Assembly (NCBI RefSeq): GCF_004359215.1 | Contig: NC_090618.1 | Location: 1,516,348 to 1,580,347, forward strand | Direction of reading: 5' to 3' | DNA length: 64,000 bases | Source of the DNA: Bremia lactucae | Taxonomy: Eukaryota > Oomycota > Peronosporomycetes > Peronosporales > Peronosporaceae | In this document: one piece after another, positions 10,431-22,393 of the stretch | Position numbering within the stretch: the stretch's first letter is position 1 | Layout: every line of letters starts with the position of its first letter | Program-made: the position numbers and the translations under genes | Notes under the pieces: generated by a model | The model's input: only the letters and a program-made list of their open reading frames with translations | Told to the model about the DNA's origin: nothing | Database searches by the model: none

Positions 10431-10725
10431 CCGGTCATAGAAGCCCGTCGTATCAGTGATGATGCGACGATAGTGAATTTTGGCATGTCCAACCTAGCCG
10501 GACGTGCCGAATCTTGGGTCTTGGAGCTTCAGCTTTTCGGCCCATTAGTCGTTGGGTCGTATGTGGTTTTTAAGACCCGGCAACTATAAATATTCGAGCC
10601 GCCACGTGCCGATTTCAAGGATCGAGTCGAGCTCCTGGATTTGATGCAGGGCAAGGTGACATTCACGCTTATGCCCGATATACACGACACCTAGTCAGTT
10701 GTATCGTTAGTCATCCAATACATGA
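10431..10725 (+). pseudogene. Gag fragment of A/D type
   Basis: Plus-strand codons resemble the capsid part of the gag genes of A, B and D (EARRISDDATIVNFGMSNLA-like, then EPPRADFKDRVELLDL, then an H-A-Y segment). Both ends are broken; the right end joins reverse-strand RT of element E. Confidence 0.65.
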
Positions 10726-11300
10726 ACTTCCATAGCATACCGCTTGGGGGCTTACTGCTGTGAATGGAATATCTTGTTCAAGCATAAGAATCTGTAAAAA
10801 TCCGTTCATTCGATCCATTAACGAATGATAGTACTCTTTGACATACCATCAATTATTACGTCTTTTCGAAGTATCGGCGTTTGAGCCGGTACTGTTGCAG
10901 CGTTTAGTTTATTGAATGCATGCACTATCCGCCATACTCTTGTTGATTATTTACGCACACAATAGGTCCGAGAGCTATGTAGGGAAGTTGATCCCCTTAC
11001 ATGGCCCGCTGCTAAGCGTTCGGCAAGGAATTTGTCGTTCGCTATTTCTTTTTCACGAGGCAATGGCCATTGCTTCAAGATACATTTTTTCGAGCCTGGG
11101 ATAAGGTCCATTTCGTGTCATTTGCCTTTGTCCTTACGCAACTCGCACCGTACTGATTCAGGGAAGACATCCTTAAATTCCTCTGAATCGTTTTATTAAA
11201 GGGTTTGTCTTCAGAGACTCCCAGGATTGGGACGTAAAACGTTCAATCCGAGTCTTCTCATCGAAGACACTTTCGTCCATCGATGAGCTACTGAGAATAC
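10726..11300 (-). pseudogene. Reverse transcriptase fragment, element E
   Basis: Minus-strand sequence parallels 1-473: the RT start (P-G-S-K-Y region near 11090), the fingers motif near 10950, and the segment before the active site ending with codons for T-A-V-S-x-P-x-G near 10760-10730. It carries frequent stops. The region with the catalytic Y-x-D-D motif is missing because the fragment is cut at about 10726. Confidence 0.75.
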
Positions 11301-12500
11301 GTTCGTTCTCAGGAAATACTTTTGCCGACCGAATATTGGCCACGTAGTTGTCATCTGTGACAAGTACGCAGAATTGCTTGACTTTGCCATTACGCAGACC
11401 ACGCTGGAACCGTTTCAGGTCTAGCGTGGGTAATTGAGTTATATCCGAAATTAGCTTCGAAGGCGCTAAACGATCAAGTGTTAAGCGCCTACCCTTTATT
11501 CATTGTTTACTGAGACATTAATTGTCTCAGTTTCTTCTATGGAACCTATTTTCAAAGGTACCTGGGAACCTTTGACCACAGGATTCCGGGAACTTATCCC
11601 CACAGAAATTATGTAAGAAGTATCCTCCCCAACTGCTACCACAGCGAGGTTCTCTACGACCGACTCTCCAGTCGATCTAGAACTTTCGCACTGTCTCTTA
11701 TCGACGGACATTTTAAACTTTTTTGGATGTTGCTTTGCAAAAAAGCATCCTCGTTTCGTGGCACTCAACTTATTCGAGTCATCAAACTTCGACGCTGCAT
11801 GTGCTTGGGCACAGCCGTCGGGATGAAACTTCATAATGTGTTGGGTATTCGCACTAAGGTCTTGTGCAGTCATGCTAACGACCAGTCCACAAGTGAGGTT
11901 ATCGCACTCACTCGTATGACGCTTGTGACGCTCCAAGACGTTCATCAGTTGGCCATCTGATGAAAAAGAGACAGGCATCGTCACGGCTTGGAGCTGCCAA
12001 CTTATATATGCCTCGTACTTTCTGAGCCATTAAAATCCAAGGATGACACTGAATTTTTCATCAAATCTAGTACAATGACATCATTGTCGCACTGTTTACC
12101 CTTTAGCGTGTATTGAGTACCAGCTACACGTTTCTTAACCGTTACAGATGCGCCTGTTGCTAGGCGCACTGTCATCCACGTTAGAGGGATATTATGCTCA
12201 ATAAATTTGAGCCTGCGATCTTCTTGCGATTGGCATCTACAAAATTGTTTTGACACCCCACAATCGAGTAGGGACTTGCGTGGTAACTTATATGAGACAT
12301 TTATGTTCAAAGTGATGAGGTTGACATCATCCGCTGGGGTAGTTACACACAATGTTTGTGTGTCAGGAGCAACTATCGTCAAAAGAACTGCAAATTCTTT
12401 TGACGTTACTGGATCAGTAGGGCGCTCCGCACCAACTGACCCCAACCGCTTCTGACGATCCGCCTCGCCGTTGCGATTTTGCAACAGCGTCGGATCCGCG
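11301..12500 (-). pseudogene. Protease and protease-RT linker, element E
   Basis: The linker (about 11984-11310) contains ETETINVSVNN and a Cys/Thr-rich stretch (HTSECDNLTCG) also present in A, B and D. The protease lies upstream on the minus strand (about 12450-12000), with active-site segment LLDCGVSKQF near 12280 and WMTVRLATGASVTVKKR near 12180. It is again a D-C-G triplet. Indels break the frame after LDLMKNS. Confidence 0.78.
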
Positions 12501-13561
12501 TGCCCCGCTTTTCCTTGCGAGAGGTTGGTCTTTTCGGTGAGTGCTTTTAGGCACTGGCCGTGGGGCACTACACTCATAGGCGTAGTAACCCAATTCAGAC
12601 AACGATTACATTTCTGTAAAATTTTGTAACTTGAAGGGCGAAGTTTCTCGCTCTTTACATACGAGAGATCCATTGGTTCTAGACCTTCATTTTTCTGTCG
12701 TCTCGATGGACGATAAGCACCAGAGTGGACAAAAGCCTGCTGAAGTTCTCCTGTTCCGCTATGGAGATCACTTGGTCTAGCGACTCAAATTCTAGCCAGA
12801 ACATAAGGGTCTTTACAGGACGATCTGCAAGACCTAAATTACCTGTGTTTGTTCATCTATTGGATGACTAACGATACAACTGACCAGGTGTCGTGTATGT
12901 TGGGCATTAGCGTGAATGTCACACTTACCCTATTTTAAATCCAGGAGTTCGGCTCGATCCCTGTAATCGGCACGTGGCGGCTCGAATGTTTGTCCTAGCC
13001 GGTTCTTAAAGACCTCATACCCACCAAAAACTTATGGTAGCGAAATTTGAGCCCCAAGGCCCAAACTTTGGCACGTCTGGCTAAGTTGGACATGCCAAAT
13101 TTCACTTTCGTCACATCATCACTGATACGACGAGCTTCTTTGGCGTCGTCTAACTCGACAATCCATCTCAAAGGGGAGTCGCCTTCGAATGCCTTAAACT
13201 TAGAAATTAGCAGCATATACATGCTGCTATCTCAACAGTCTCAACTGTTGAGCACCCTTTTCTCTCAAGCTCTCTGTGTGATGAGAGCCTTGCTAGTAAA
13301 GCAAGGTTACTTTTCTTGGGCCTTGTCAAGCTCGTGTTGAATGAACTCGACTATTACTGCATGCTGTTCATCTCTGCCCAGAGTAAACAGCATAGCGCCA
13401 ACGGCTGGCCAGGCTTTGACCGAACTTATTCGTTTAATCGCTCTGCATTCGAGGTCACTAAAATGAGGAAACCTCTCACGCGATGCGTGATAACCATCTT
13501 GAAGGGCTTGGAAGCGCCCTCCTTCTTTATCCAACATGTTCATGCTGGATTGAACGTGCAT
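12501..13561 (-). pseudogene. Gag relic, element E
   Basis: Met at 13561 follows the primer-binding site by about 20 bases. Recognisable parts are FSDLECRAIKRISS (near 13480), FIQHELDKAQEK (near 13345), LRWIVELDDAKEARRISDDV (near 13160), and the zinc-knuckle start CNRC near 12610. The second half of the knuckle is in another frame (GYYAYECSAPRPV), so a frameshift splits it. Same domain order as Gag A. Confidence 0.78.
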
Positions 13562-13580
13562 GGGCCGTTGAACAGACTAC

Positions 13581-13592
13581 GAAGTGTTACCA
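13581..13592 (-). promoter_or_regulatory. Primer-binding site, element E
   Basis: Reads TGGTAACACTTC on the minus strand, two bases inside the LTR end. It is one base different in the first ten from the A/B/D site, so probably the same or a closely related tRNA primer. Confidence 0.65.
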
Positions 13593-13594
13593 GT

Positions 13595-14090
13595 TGTAGC
13601 TGGGCATCTTTCACTATAATATTTAACCTTACACTGATTACAGTGTAGGTTGGGTGCCTCCAAACTTCGCGACACAAGAGTACAGATGAAGGTTTCTAGG
13701 CAGATAAGGGTCTTTCGGTACGAAATGTAATTCGATGGATTTAGAATTAAAGAAAAAGTAAAATGTATAAACATAATTTGTTTCCTACGTCACGATCTTC
13801 TATCTACTACTGAACTTATTATATTAATATTTAACTAAGTGTGGCGCCTCCTTGCGCACCGCACCATCGTTTCTTAAAATGATAAGCGGGGTTGAGTTAG
13901 ACTCAAATTAACCAATCAATAGACTTATGTCTTATTGCATCAATAACACCAAATTTGTTATTATTATAATTATAAGCGTTAAAATTAATAAAGATAGAAA
14001 TTTGCACTTCTTTATTTTTTTCCTCTCATAGAAAATAATATCTATTATTCCTTTATAGGAGATAACACTTATTTACGACACCCCATTACA
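13595..14090 (-). repeat. 5' LTR of element E (LTR-E type)
   Basis: From TGTAGC at 13595 to CCCCATTACA ending at 14090, 496 bp. Related copies, both plus strand, are 45239-45472 (partial) and 46990-47498. Very AT-rich in the U3 part. Confidence 0.8.
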
Positions 14091-14460
14091 TGAGTTCCCA
14101 ACCCATTGTAAGAATAGACAAATAAGTCATGTAACGGACTAAAGAAGCCCTATTGTAACACAGTCCTATTCGTTGTACGTTTTAAGGTTGTCATAACGAT
14201 GTAAGCAATTTTCTGGGGACCAGATTTTCCTGAATGTTCATAAAAAAATTACATGGCAGAACGGTTGTTGCATCCAAATAAAATAAAAGCGGCAAAGAAG
14301 GCATTTGTGAACGCTGATACAATTCATATGGACCAAACTGGATTTTAGCTGAAATATTTTCGTCAAGCGTGATTATTAACACAAGCGCGCTTTCTGTCAC
14401 GTTCCAGCACTCCTAAAACTATCTGTCATCGCTTAAGATCTCGATGAAGCTGTAGAAGGT
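14091..14460. other. Spacer between element E and truncated LTR-B
   Basis: No recognised gene. Two LTR-end-like scraps (GTAACGGACTAAAG near 14134 and TGTAACACAG near 14155) suggest heavily decayed terminal repeats. Confidence 0.4.
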
Positions 14461-14727
14461 GTAGCGCAAAGAGAGAGAGACAGATAAGATTTTATTTACA
14501 TGTTTCATATTAGTATATAATTAAGTTAGTATTAAAATAATAGAAACCGCAGAACTAAATTATATTAAATACAGTTTTCTTTTAACCCTCTTTAAAGCAA
14601 GTATATCTAAGAGAGTCTTCCTCTGCACGTACTAGTGCACGTGAAGTGACGTGAGGCACCACTCGCACTGAAGCAGTGCAAAGTGGACTTGTACTGAAGC
14701 AGTACAAGTCAGTAGAGCCCTGTTACA
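14461..14727 (+). repeat. 5' LTR of element B, truncated at its left end
   Basis: Matches the right-hand two thirds of the LTR-B family from GCGCAAAGAGAGAG at about 14465 to CCCTGTTACA at 14727. The first ~170 bp (U3 start) are missing and replaced by unrelated sequence. The U5 hairpins are present at 14625-14715. Confidence 0.85.
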
Positions 14728-14729
14728 CC

Positions 14730-14740
14730 TGGTAGCACTT
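14730..14740 (+). promoter_or_regulatory. Primer-binding site, element B
   Basis: TGGTAGCACTT two bases after the 5' LTR, identical to the sites of A and D. Confidence 0.7.
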
Positions 14741-14778
14741 AGTATTCCGTCCAAGGACCACATTTCCATCATCTGACA

Positions 14779-15790
14779 TGGACATGTAAAAAGAAAATGA
14801 GAATAGGCATCACGTTTCGCGTTATAGCTACTCCTTTCTAAGTGACATAGAAAGGAGTGCGGTCGAACGAATAAGTCCGACCGTATGAAATGATGCCATC
14901 TTGGCCATGCTGTCCGGTTTGGACAGAGATGCCCTCCATTTAGCCATCGAAAAGTTTATATAACATGAACTTGACGAGGCGAAGGAGAAGGTAGCCTTGC
15001 TTAATCAGCAAGGCTCTCAACAGGCAGAACTGTTGAGGTTACAACAGGTACAGACCGCTGTACCTGGGATGACGCACGCGCGTCGTCCCGAAACCTTAAA
15101 GATTGATATCTCTTAGTATAAGGGAATCGAAGAAAACTCCCTCTTAAGATGGTTTGTCGATTTGGACGATGCCATAAGGGCACGTCACATCGTCAACGAG
15201 CAAATGCAAATTGCATTTGCATAGTCAAATTTGGCTGAACGTGCCAAAACTTCGGCATTAGGCCTTAAGTTGCGCGACCCATACGTCTTTGGGTCACTAG
15301 AGGCATCTTAAGCCAGGCTCAAACAGACGTTTGAACCGCCGAGGGCTGAGTTCAGAGCTCGATCAGAGCTTCTAAAACTCAAGCAAGACAAGCGTGATGT
15401 TCACGCTTATCTTCAACACATACGACTCTAAGCGAGTTGTATCACAAACATTCCAATCAATGAAGACAGGTTGGTTAAGGCGTTCATGAAAGGTCTTACG
15501 GATAGTCCTGTAATAATCCACCTGTTCCGCTATGAACTGGATACGCTTGAAGAAGCAAAATCCGTTGCAGAACAGGAGGACTTTAGCTTCAGATAGGCTC
15601 AAGCTGGTTCGTCATCGTATCGTCCTCCAAGACGATACGAGCCTGGAGGTCCTGAACCTATGGTCCTCTCTTAAGCGAGAAACCTCGCTTATTGATCAAC
15701 AAGCGATTGCAAAAATGCAATCGCTGTCAAAAACTAGGATTTTATGGTCATGAGTGCAGAGCCCCACGCCCAGTACCGATAGGTAATGAA
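14779..15790 (+). pseudogene. Gag relic, element B
   Basis: Begins ATGGACATG but the third codon is TAA. Beyond it the Gag pattern continues: YSFLSDIERSAVERIS, FI*HELDEAKEKVALLNQQ, RPETLKIDIS, ARLKQTFEPPRAEFRARSEL and LKQDKRDVHAYLQHIRL, with several in-frame stops. The zinc knuckle at 15716-15757 (CNRCQKLGFYGHEC) has Phe where the metal-binding His should be, so RNA binding by this copy would be impaired even if translated. Confidence 0.82.
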
Positions 15791-15899
15791 CGTAATTATG
15801 GACCGAATGCCAAAAGGGCAACGGTCGCGGATCCGACGTTGTTGCGAAATCTCAAGAGCGAGGCGGACCGCCAAAAAAGTGTCGGGGTCAGTAGGGGCG

Positions 15900-16575
15900 C
15901 AACACCCAACTGATCTAGCAACCTTAAAGAGAATTTGCAAATCTCTTGACTTAAGTTGCTCCAGACACACAATCATTATCATGAGGTATCCCTCATCACC
16001 TTGAAATTAAAAGTGACAAATGGTTTGTCACTTAGAGCCCTAGTGGACTATGGAGCGTCGAATAATTTTATTCGTCGCCAGTCGCCAGAGGGTTGTGGGC
16101 TCAAATATGTTGAAAGAGACATCCCTCCAACTAGGATGACGATGCGTCTTTTGACAGGCGCATCGATAACAGTAATGAAACGCGTATTGAAATTTAACTA
16201 CACCTTAAAAGATTTATAGTACGATGATGATTTCATCGTACTGGATTTGCATGACAAATTTGATATCATCCTAGGTTCACCTTGGCTCAGAAAATACGAG
16301 CCAAGGATTAGCTGGCAGCATCGATCCGTAAAGATGCCTGCCATATGTTCATCAGATGGCCATCTGGTAAACGTCTTGGAGCGTCCACAAGCGTGTGGAT
16401 GTACTACGAGTGAGTGCGATGGCCTCACTTGTGGTACGGTCGTTAGTACAACTGCACAAGATCACAGTGTGATTACTAATCACCCTTAAGAGTCGGCTGC
16501 CGGCGGCTGTGCGAACGCACAGGCAGCGTCGAAGGTCCACCACTCGAAGAGGTCGAGTGGATTGAGACATGAATG
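15900..16575 (+). pseudogene. Protease, element B
   Basis: Reads LRALVDYGASNNFIRRQSPE with the active-site Asp at 16046-16048 (triplet D-Y-G, a departure from both D-S-G and D-C-G), MTMRLLTGASITVMKR, then IILGSPWLRKYEPRISWQH and the Cys/Thr-rich tail CGCTTSECDGLTCGTVV. A stop (TAG) interrupts after YTLKDL at about 16218. Confidence 0.8.
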
Positions 16576-16839
16576 AACGCCTAGCGGGCGACATTCAAGG
16601 AATACACCGGTTGCCCCAAAGGGACAACACGATGATCCTAGGTCGAGTAGAGAGTCGACCTTAGAGGACCCGACTGTTATAGCGCAATCAAACTCGGAAG
16701 ACGTTGAGGGGATAAATCCCCACGTACTTGAGGAGAAATCCCCTCAAATCGTAAATGCTGAAGTGACTAGACATCAGCATCCCGAGGTATTTATCCCTCG
16801 GCAGCCTGTGGATAAGTTCGAGGAAGAAAAGAAACCGAG

Positions 16840-17900
16840 ACATTTAATGTTTTGATTAATGACGGATCAAGAGTAGGTGCTTATACTCTTGATCTGTATG
16901 CGCCTCTGAAGTTAACTTTAAAGATAAATCAATTACCAACCTTAGAGCCTTAGCGGTTCTAGAGAGATCTGCGTGGTGGTAAAATCAACCAGATCTGCGT
17001 GCTCGTTACAGAGGACGAATACGGAACCGATATTCGGCCAGCGATAATTTTTGCAGAGAACGAACGGGTTCTCAGCAGCTCATCGATGGACGAAAGTGTC
17101 CTCGATGTCAAGACTCGGATTGCGAGATATACTAATCCTAGGAGTCACTAAAGACAAATCCTTCATACAAGGATTTGATTGTAATCAGGGATGTATTACC
17201 TGAAGCAGTTCCGCGCGAGTTGCCTAAAGATAAAGGAACTCGACATGAGATCGAGCTCAAACCGGGCTCGAAGTACTTTGTCATGATGCAGTGGCCAGTG
17301 CCTCGTGAACAAGTACTTGCGATCAATAAATTCTTTATCGATCGAGTCAAAGCGGCCCATGTAAGGGAGTCAACCTCCCCATATAGCTCTCCGACCTTCT
17401 GTGTACGAATGGCCACAGGAGGGTGGCGGATAGTGCACGCTGATTGCTGCAACGGTAAGATGGCATGTCTTAGAGTACCATCTTTTCGTCTATAGATCGG
17501 ATGGATGGATTTTGTAAGATCCTTATGCGTGACCGAAACATCCCGACCACAGCAGTGAGCACTCCCAGTGGGATGCTCTAAGAATGGCTAGTAATGCCAC
17601 AGGGGCTGAGTGACGCCCCTACAACATTCAACAGATGCGTAACGAAGCTGTTGAGACCGGTGCGAGAATTCGCAACGAGTCATTCTGATGATGTATTCGT
17701 CCATAGCCGGGCAATGGACGGAGATACGGACGTGGATTTTTTTATACTCAAGGTCGTTAGGTTCTTAAGCTTATGCGAAAGCATAATTTATACGCATATC
17801 TCAAGAAGTGTATATTCGCTGCAAGCGAAATACCATTTCTTAAGTGCATCGTTGGAAAACACCGCGTGCGCCCTGACCCCGAAAAGATCAAGTAATTATC
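16840..17900 (+). pseudogene. Reverse transcriptase, element B
   Basis: After a linker with the TETEx-type segment (16840-16970), the RT reads KGTRHEIELKPGSKY, PVPREQVLAINKFFIDRVK and SSPTFCVRMATGGWRIVHA from 17175 to about 17440. A frameshift follows. The catalytic motif appears as HSDDVFVHSRAM near 17682-17715 (Ser replaces the usual aromatic before D-D). Many stops. Confidence 0.82.
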
Positions 17901-17939
17901 GACTGGTCAGTTCCAGTCGATGTCAAGGGACTTAGAAAG

Positions 17940-18460
17940 TTTTTTGGGCTAGCGGCGTACTTGCACAAGTACTCACGCAATCATGCCGAGATGACAGTTC
18001 ACCTCTCTTGTCTCATGAAAAAAGACGAGAAATGGTTATGGAACGCTGACAATCAGCGTCAGACGGCGCCGAGCGCGTCGTCTGTTACCAATCGCGTCAG
18101 CTGCAACCAGCTGAACGCAACTAATCAGTGCATGACAAGGAAGTCCTTGCCACGAAATATGCACTAGCTAAGTTTAGAGTCTATCCTTTTCGAGATAGAC
18201 CATTCATCGTATATACGGACCATGCGGCATTACGGATGGCCGTAAACATCCCACACCTTTCGCAAAGAATGGCGAGGTGGCTATCCTTCTTCGCAGAATT
18301 TAATTTCTCCGTGGAATATAAACCAGGACGACTTAATGTCGTCGTTGATGCGTAGTCACACAGACCCGATTTCGAGCCGGCTGCGCATTCCAACAGTGAA
18401 AATAATCCCACTGTTGCAACACACATTTGAAGTGTTACGTCATCAACCTTGTTTGAACAC
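17940..18460 (+). pseudogene. RNase H domain, element B
   Basis: Connection sequence AAYLHKYSRNHAEMTVHLS then the RNase H tail: YALAKFRVYPFRDRPFIVY, TDHAALRMAVNIPHLSQRMA, RWLSFFAEFNFSVEYKPGRL. The final D-A-(L-S-R) is interrupted by a stop (GATGCGTAG) at about 18352. RNase H removes the RNA strand during reverse transcription. Confidence 0.8.
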
Positions 18461-18559
18461 ATTAAGAAAGCTACGCAGAAGATAAGGACCTTCTGCGTTT
18501 AATGGATCATCTAATGAATCCACCCGATGAAATCTTTTTAAGATTTACTGACTTTATCT

Positions 18560-20150
18560 CGATCGTCATCCGATCGATACACAACACGTAACGGCTTACT
18601 TTACTACACAGTCGTTGTCGGCAAAATTCCACGTGTCGTCGTCCCAACTCATAATGAGTTGCGCTTGCACATCATGTATGAGTGTCACAATGCACCACCA
18701 AGTGGGCATCGTGGACGTGAGAAAATTTATCTCACAGTAAGTCGCGATATTTACTGGCCCCGCCAGTATCAGTTCGTGCGCAAGTACATTTGTGCTTGCA
18801 ATGTATGTCAACGGGTGAAGCCTAGCCCTTCATCCCGTGCACCTCTCCAACCTCTACCACTTCCGGCAGAATGTTGGCAGTCCGTATCTATGGACTTCAT
18901 CGTCGGATATCCTAAAGACGATCACAAAAACAATGGAATCCCTGTTTTTGTAGACAGATTCAGCAAGATGGTACATCTTGTGGTAGTGCCCAAGTCGATT
19001 ACGGATCCGGGTTGTGCCCGTGTCTTTATCGACACGGTATTCAAACTCCACGATCCACCCGCGAACTAGAATTAATAATAAATATATTCTAATAGTAGTT
19101 ATATTTTTAATAATCATTTTTTTTTTGAATACTTTCATTTTTATTATAAAAAACACCAAATAATGATGAAATTAATAAAATAGTTGTTAAAAAAATTCCG
19201 GAATACTAATTTCGAGTCTCTGATAGAGATCCACCGTTCACGGCGGAATTCTGGCAATCCGTGTCCCGACCTCTCGGAACACGGTTGACTATGTCAACAT
19301 CTAGTAACCCACAATCAGGTGGTCAAACGGAACGCATAAATCGCGTCCTCGAAGAGATACTTCGAGGTTACGTCCAATCGTATCCGAATTGGAGCGAGTT
19401 TTTATCGATGGTTGAATTAGCCATCAATAATTCGGTGCATACGTCTACAACGCATACACCGTTCTTCGTGAACGGCTTACACCATCCTCGCGTACCCACC
19501 CAATTAGAGGGATCCTCAAATTCTCTAATTTAAGGGGGTAGTGGACTCGCACGAGCAAAACCATTTCTGGCTCATGCTCATCACGCGTCGAAGTTAACAA
19601 CGACGCGAGTAATGTCGATGTCGAAGATATCAACATCGAAGACGACAATGATCTCATGGCATAACGCACAAAGCGTACTGAAAAAGACAAAACAAATATG
19701 TCAGCAGAAGAATTTCTGCTGACTCAAGAATCAATAATCCGTTTCGTTTGGATTCCATTCCCAACGCAGTGGACCGACAGAAACGGAATGCAGACAAACA
19801 GAGAAGAAAAAATGTTCTTTAATTTAAAATTAATGACTTAGTACTACTCTCTACGGTAGACTTACCTAAGCGTGCAGTCACTAACGAGAGAAGCAGTAAA
19901 TTCTACCCAAATTCATTGGGCCTATCCGTGTACTGCATCGCAGAGGCAATGCGTACACGGTTGAACTGCCACGTACGATGCGAACGCATCTTTACGTTTT
20001 ACGTTGGTCGGCTTCGCCCTTACCATCAGTACGCGGTTTCTCTCGAGGACCGATCTGACCACCCCTTCCAAAAAAACCCAAAAATTTATGTGTTCTCCAA
20101 CCCGATTTTGATGTTAAACCAGGAGAATCTCATTTCGGGTCCGAACATTC
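18560..20150 (+). pseudogene. Integrase, element B, interrupted by an AT-rich insertion
   Basis: The zinc-binding region reads HIMYECHNAPPSGHRGREKI and CACNVCQRVKPSP; the core starts SMDFIVGYPKDD and FVDRFSKMVHLV. The frame breaks at 19070, where about 145 bp of AT-rich sequence is inserted, and resumes as VSDRDPPFTAEFWQS (second catalytic Asp), GGQTERINRVLEEILRGY (catalytic Glu in T-E-R) and VELAINNSVHTSTTHTPFFV. A decayed C-terminal module follows: YVGRLRPYHQYAVSLEDRSD near 19998-20055. So the three acidic residues are still readable but in pieces. Confidence 0.82.
19070..19214. repeat. AT-rich insertion in the integrase of B
   Basis: Element D reads straight from GAACTAG to the T-C-[TG]-G-A-T-A-G segment at this place; B carries about 145 bp of A/T-rich sequence between them. 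No clear terminal inverted repeat or TSD could be made out. It may be a small non-autonomous element or filler DNA. Confidence 0.6.
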
Positions 20151-21640
20151 TCGAGACCGCGATGAGCCGATGACTGCCCATTCCGTAGAGCGTGGAATTT
20201 CCATTCGTACTTCAACATGGGGTACGCACCCTTCGAACGGTCTTCCAACCGTTCAATACGGGACCCTGCACCGTCCGCTCCAACGAGCGACCCTTATCGC
20301 GCTCGTGATCAAGCTCCCCCTCCAAATCGTGGAGGAAGTGATCGAGTTTGTTGATCTTCGACTCTAGATCCGACACACGGTTCGGATCTAATTTTTCTTA
20401 CTTCACCACAACCATTGGTGGATTCCCAAGGTGATCAACGTTTTCTTGTGGAACGTATTTAAATCGCCGTGATGTGAAGGGGTAGCGAACGAGTTGTCTA
20501 GTTCGCTAGCGCGGTTACCCACCTTCACATGACAGCTGGGAGCCTCGTTGCTAGCTGGTTGTTGACGTTGAGGGCCTCGTGCCTCAGTATGACGAGACCC
20601 ATCTGATGGATCAGAAGGTCCATCGGAAAACACGCGGCTCTGGCGCCTATAATTCGATTGCGAAACGTCAATTGCGTCGCGCATCTCAATAGAGATGCGA
20701 GCTCTTCCCTAGGGCGAACAAAGGGAATAGACATCCCCTTTATACTCGCTTCGTGTTGTCAACACAACACGGACAGTGATCACCCCACGTGAGGCATGGA
20801 AGTCCTGCCTTACGTGACAACCGATGCAATTTAAACATTGCACCGGTTGGAGATCGTTCCCAAAGTTAACGCGAATCGCGTTAAACTCTTTGAAGCCAGG
20901 CTTTGCGCCCAATGGCTTTGACATTGCGGATATACGCACTCCAGGCTTGCATCAGGGTGATTTTATCTCGCTTGTTGTTGCCACTATATCATCGATGCTT
21001 AAGAAAAGCATCGAGATAAAATTCTTCGAAAGCGCGAAAGTTCTTCGTACTGGGATCAAGGCCACGTAGCTTTGTCGCAATAAATATGGGATATTGATTG
21101 TGAGGATTGTCTCTCCACACAAGCTATTGACTTGCCGTTCGGGCAAAACCCACGGCTTCTCAAGGGCAAGACGATTTTTTTTTGTTTACGCTCCCCTTAG
21201 TGGTCTGTAGCACGGGTACCACAAATTACGATGGCTTACACCATCATCATCACCCCGCATATAAATATATGCGGATGACGGCACGGGAGACGGTGCTGGC
21301 GATGAGAAACTATCCTTATCGTCTGAACCAAACATGCTATAGCGAACACGATTACACATTTATCAGATTGAACCATCTCATTCGAAGGCTCAGAGTCAGC
21401 CGCCTGACGACTATCAGGCGACTGGTCTGTTCTCCCCGAGTCGGTCATTTCGTCCGACTCGCATTCATAGTCGACCTCCAAAGAGGGATCACACTCACGT
21501 GGTGAATTACCACGTGCCCGCAACATCTAGTTGCGGGATGATACAACGGCAGATGGAACGTCTGCCGCAAGAAACAATAATGCGTCGCCCGCGGCTGCAT
21601 GGAATCGTAGCCGAAGGCGCCGCACTATCCTCACACCGCA
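20100..21640 (-). pseudogene. Antisense ORF of element B (acidic, Trp-helix, coiled coil)
   Basis: Runs opposite to pol from just inside the 3' LTR. From its N-terminus: an acidic Ser-rich part YECESDEMTDSGRTDQSPDS (near 21480-21420); WVLPERQVNSLCGET (near 21155-21110); STKNFRAFEEFYLDAFLKHR (near 21050); the helix LMQAWSAYIRNVKAIG (20957-20910); a Cys cluster (CPCCVDNTKRV in one frame) near 20785; a Ser/Pro/Asp linker (SDGPSDPSDGSRHTEARGPQ) near 20620; and a heptad coil SDLESKINKLDHFLHDLEGE near 20350-20290. Indels spread these over three frames. Same order as in D. No known domain recognised. Confidence 0.65.
20410..20625 (+). pseudogene. Chromodomain relic, element B
   Basis: Plus-strand codons give PLVDSQGDQRFLVERI, then (after stops) a decayed core and DVEGLVPQYDETHLMDQK near 20550-20610, matching the intact-looking chromodomain of D at 40091-40290. 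Several stops are present. The antisense ORF overlaps it. Confidence 0.65.
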
Positions 21641-21773
21641 TGGACTTGTTAACCATGCGATACAATTAAAAATGATGGTTCTGACCAACCAACATCGTTT
21701 CTTGATTAAGTGGTCTTCTAGTGACCACTCTATCCAATGACAGTCCGAGTGATTGTCATTTTGGTAAGGGTGA

Positions 21774-22206
21774 TAAAACGGGGAGTATCGCTACATGAAA
21801 TTAACACTTACAGGTTGTTAATTAATAAATTACTTATAAGGTAGATAATATTTGGAAATTATTACTTTACGGAGTAATATTCAGAAAGCTTATCTATTGG
21901 TAGCTATAGGCCATTATATCTACTTGCTCCGCGACCGAGTCAGCGCTGGACGTGCGCAAAGAGAGAGACATATAAGATTTTATTCACATATTCTGTATTA
22001 ATGTTGGTATTAAAACGATAGAAACAGAAAAGCTTAATTATATTAAACACAGTTTTCTTCTAACCCTCTTTATAGCAAGTGTTGTAAAGAGAGTCTCCCT
22101 CTGCACGTACTAGTGTACGTGAAAGTGCTGTGAGGCACCACTCGCACTGAAGCAGTGCGAAGTGGACTTGTACTGAAGCAGTACAAGTCAGTAGTGCCCC
22201 GTTACA
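21774..22206 (+). repeat. 3' LTR of element B
   Basis: Starts TAAAACGGGG (family TGTAACGGGG, mutated) after the purine stretch GGTAAGGGTGA, and ends CCCCGTTACA at 22206; 433 bp. U5 carries three short stem-loops: 22104-22121, 22143-22159 and 22166-22188. Confidence 0.87.
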
Positions 22207-22345
22207 CCAGGCGTTATCCCTCCTTATATGAATGCACTTATGTATCACATACACAAGGGTTGGTCACGAATAAGGGACCATACCTGAGTGCTGGGTCAAA
22301 TCACATAATTTAAGTAATTGACCATCCCCTTATGTACACCAAGTG
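22207..22345 (-). repeat. Fragment of LTR-F
   Basis: Reverse-strand similarity to 48028-48160 (shared CACATACACAAG segment and the surrounding 100 bp). Truncated at both ends. Confidence 0.6.
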
Positions 22346-22393
22346 TGCTTAGCGGGGGCAACTTCATTAACTGCCATCACGAATGACAACGTC

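Noticed and set aside
14191..14400. 69-codon minus-strand ORF
   Set aside because: No motif; it lies in a spacer with decayed LTR ends.
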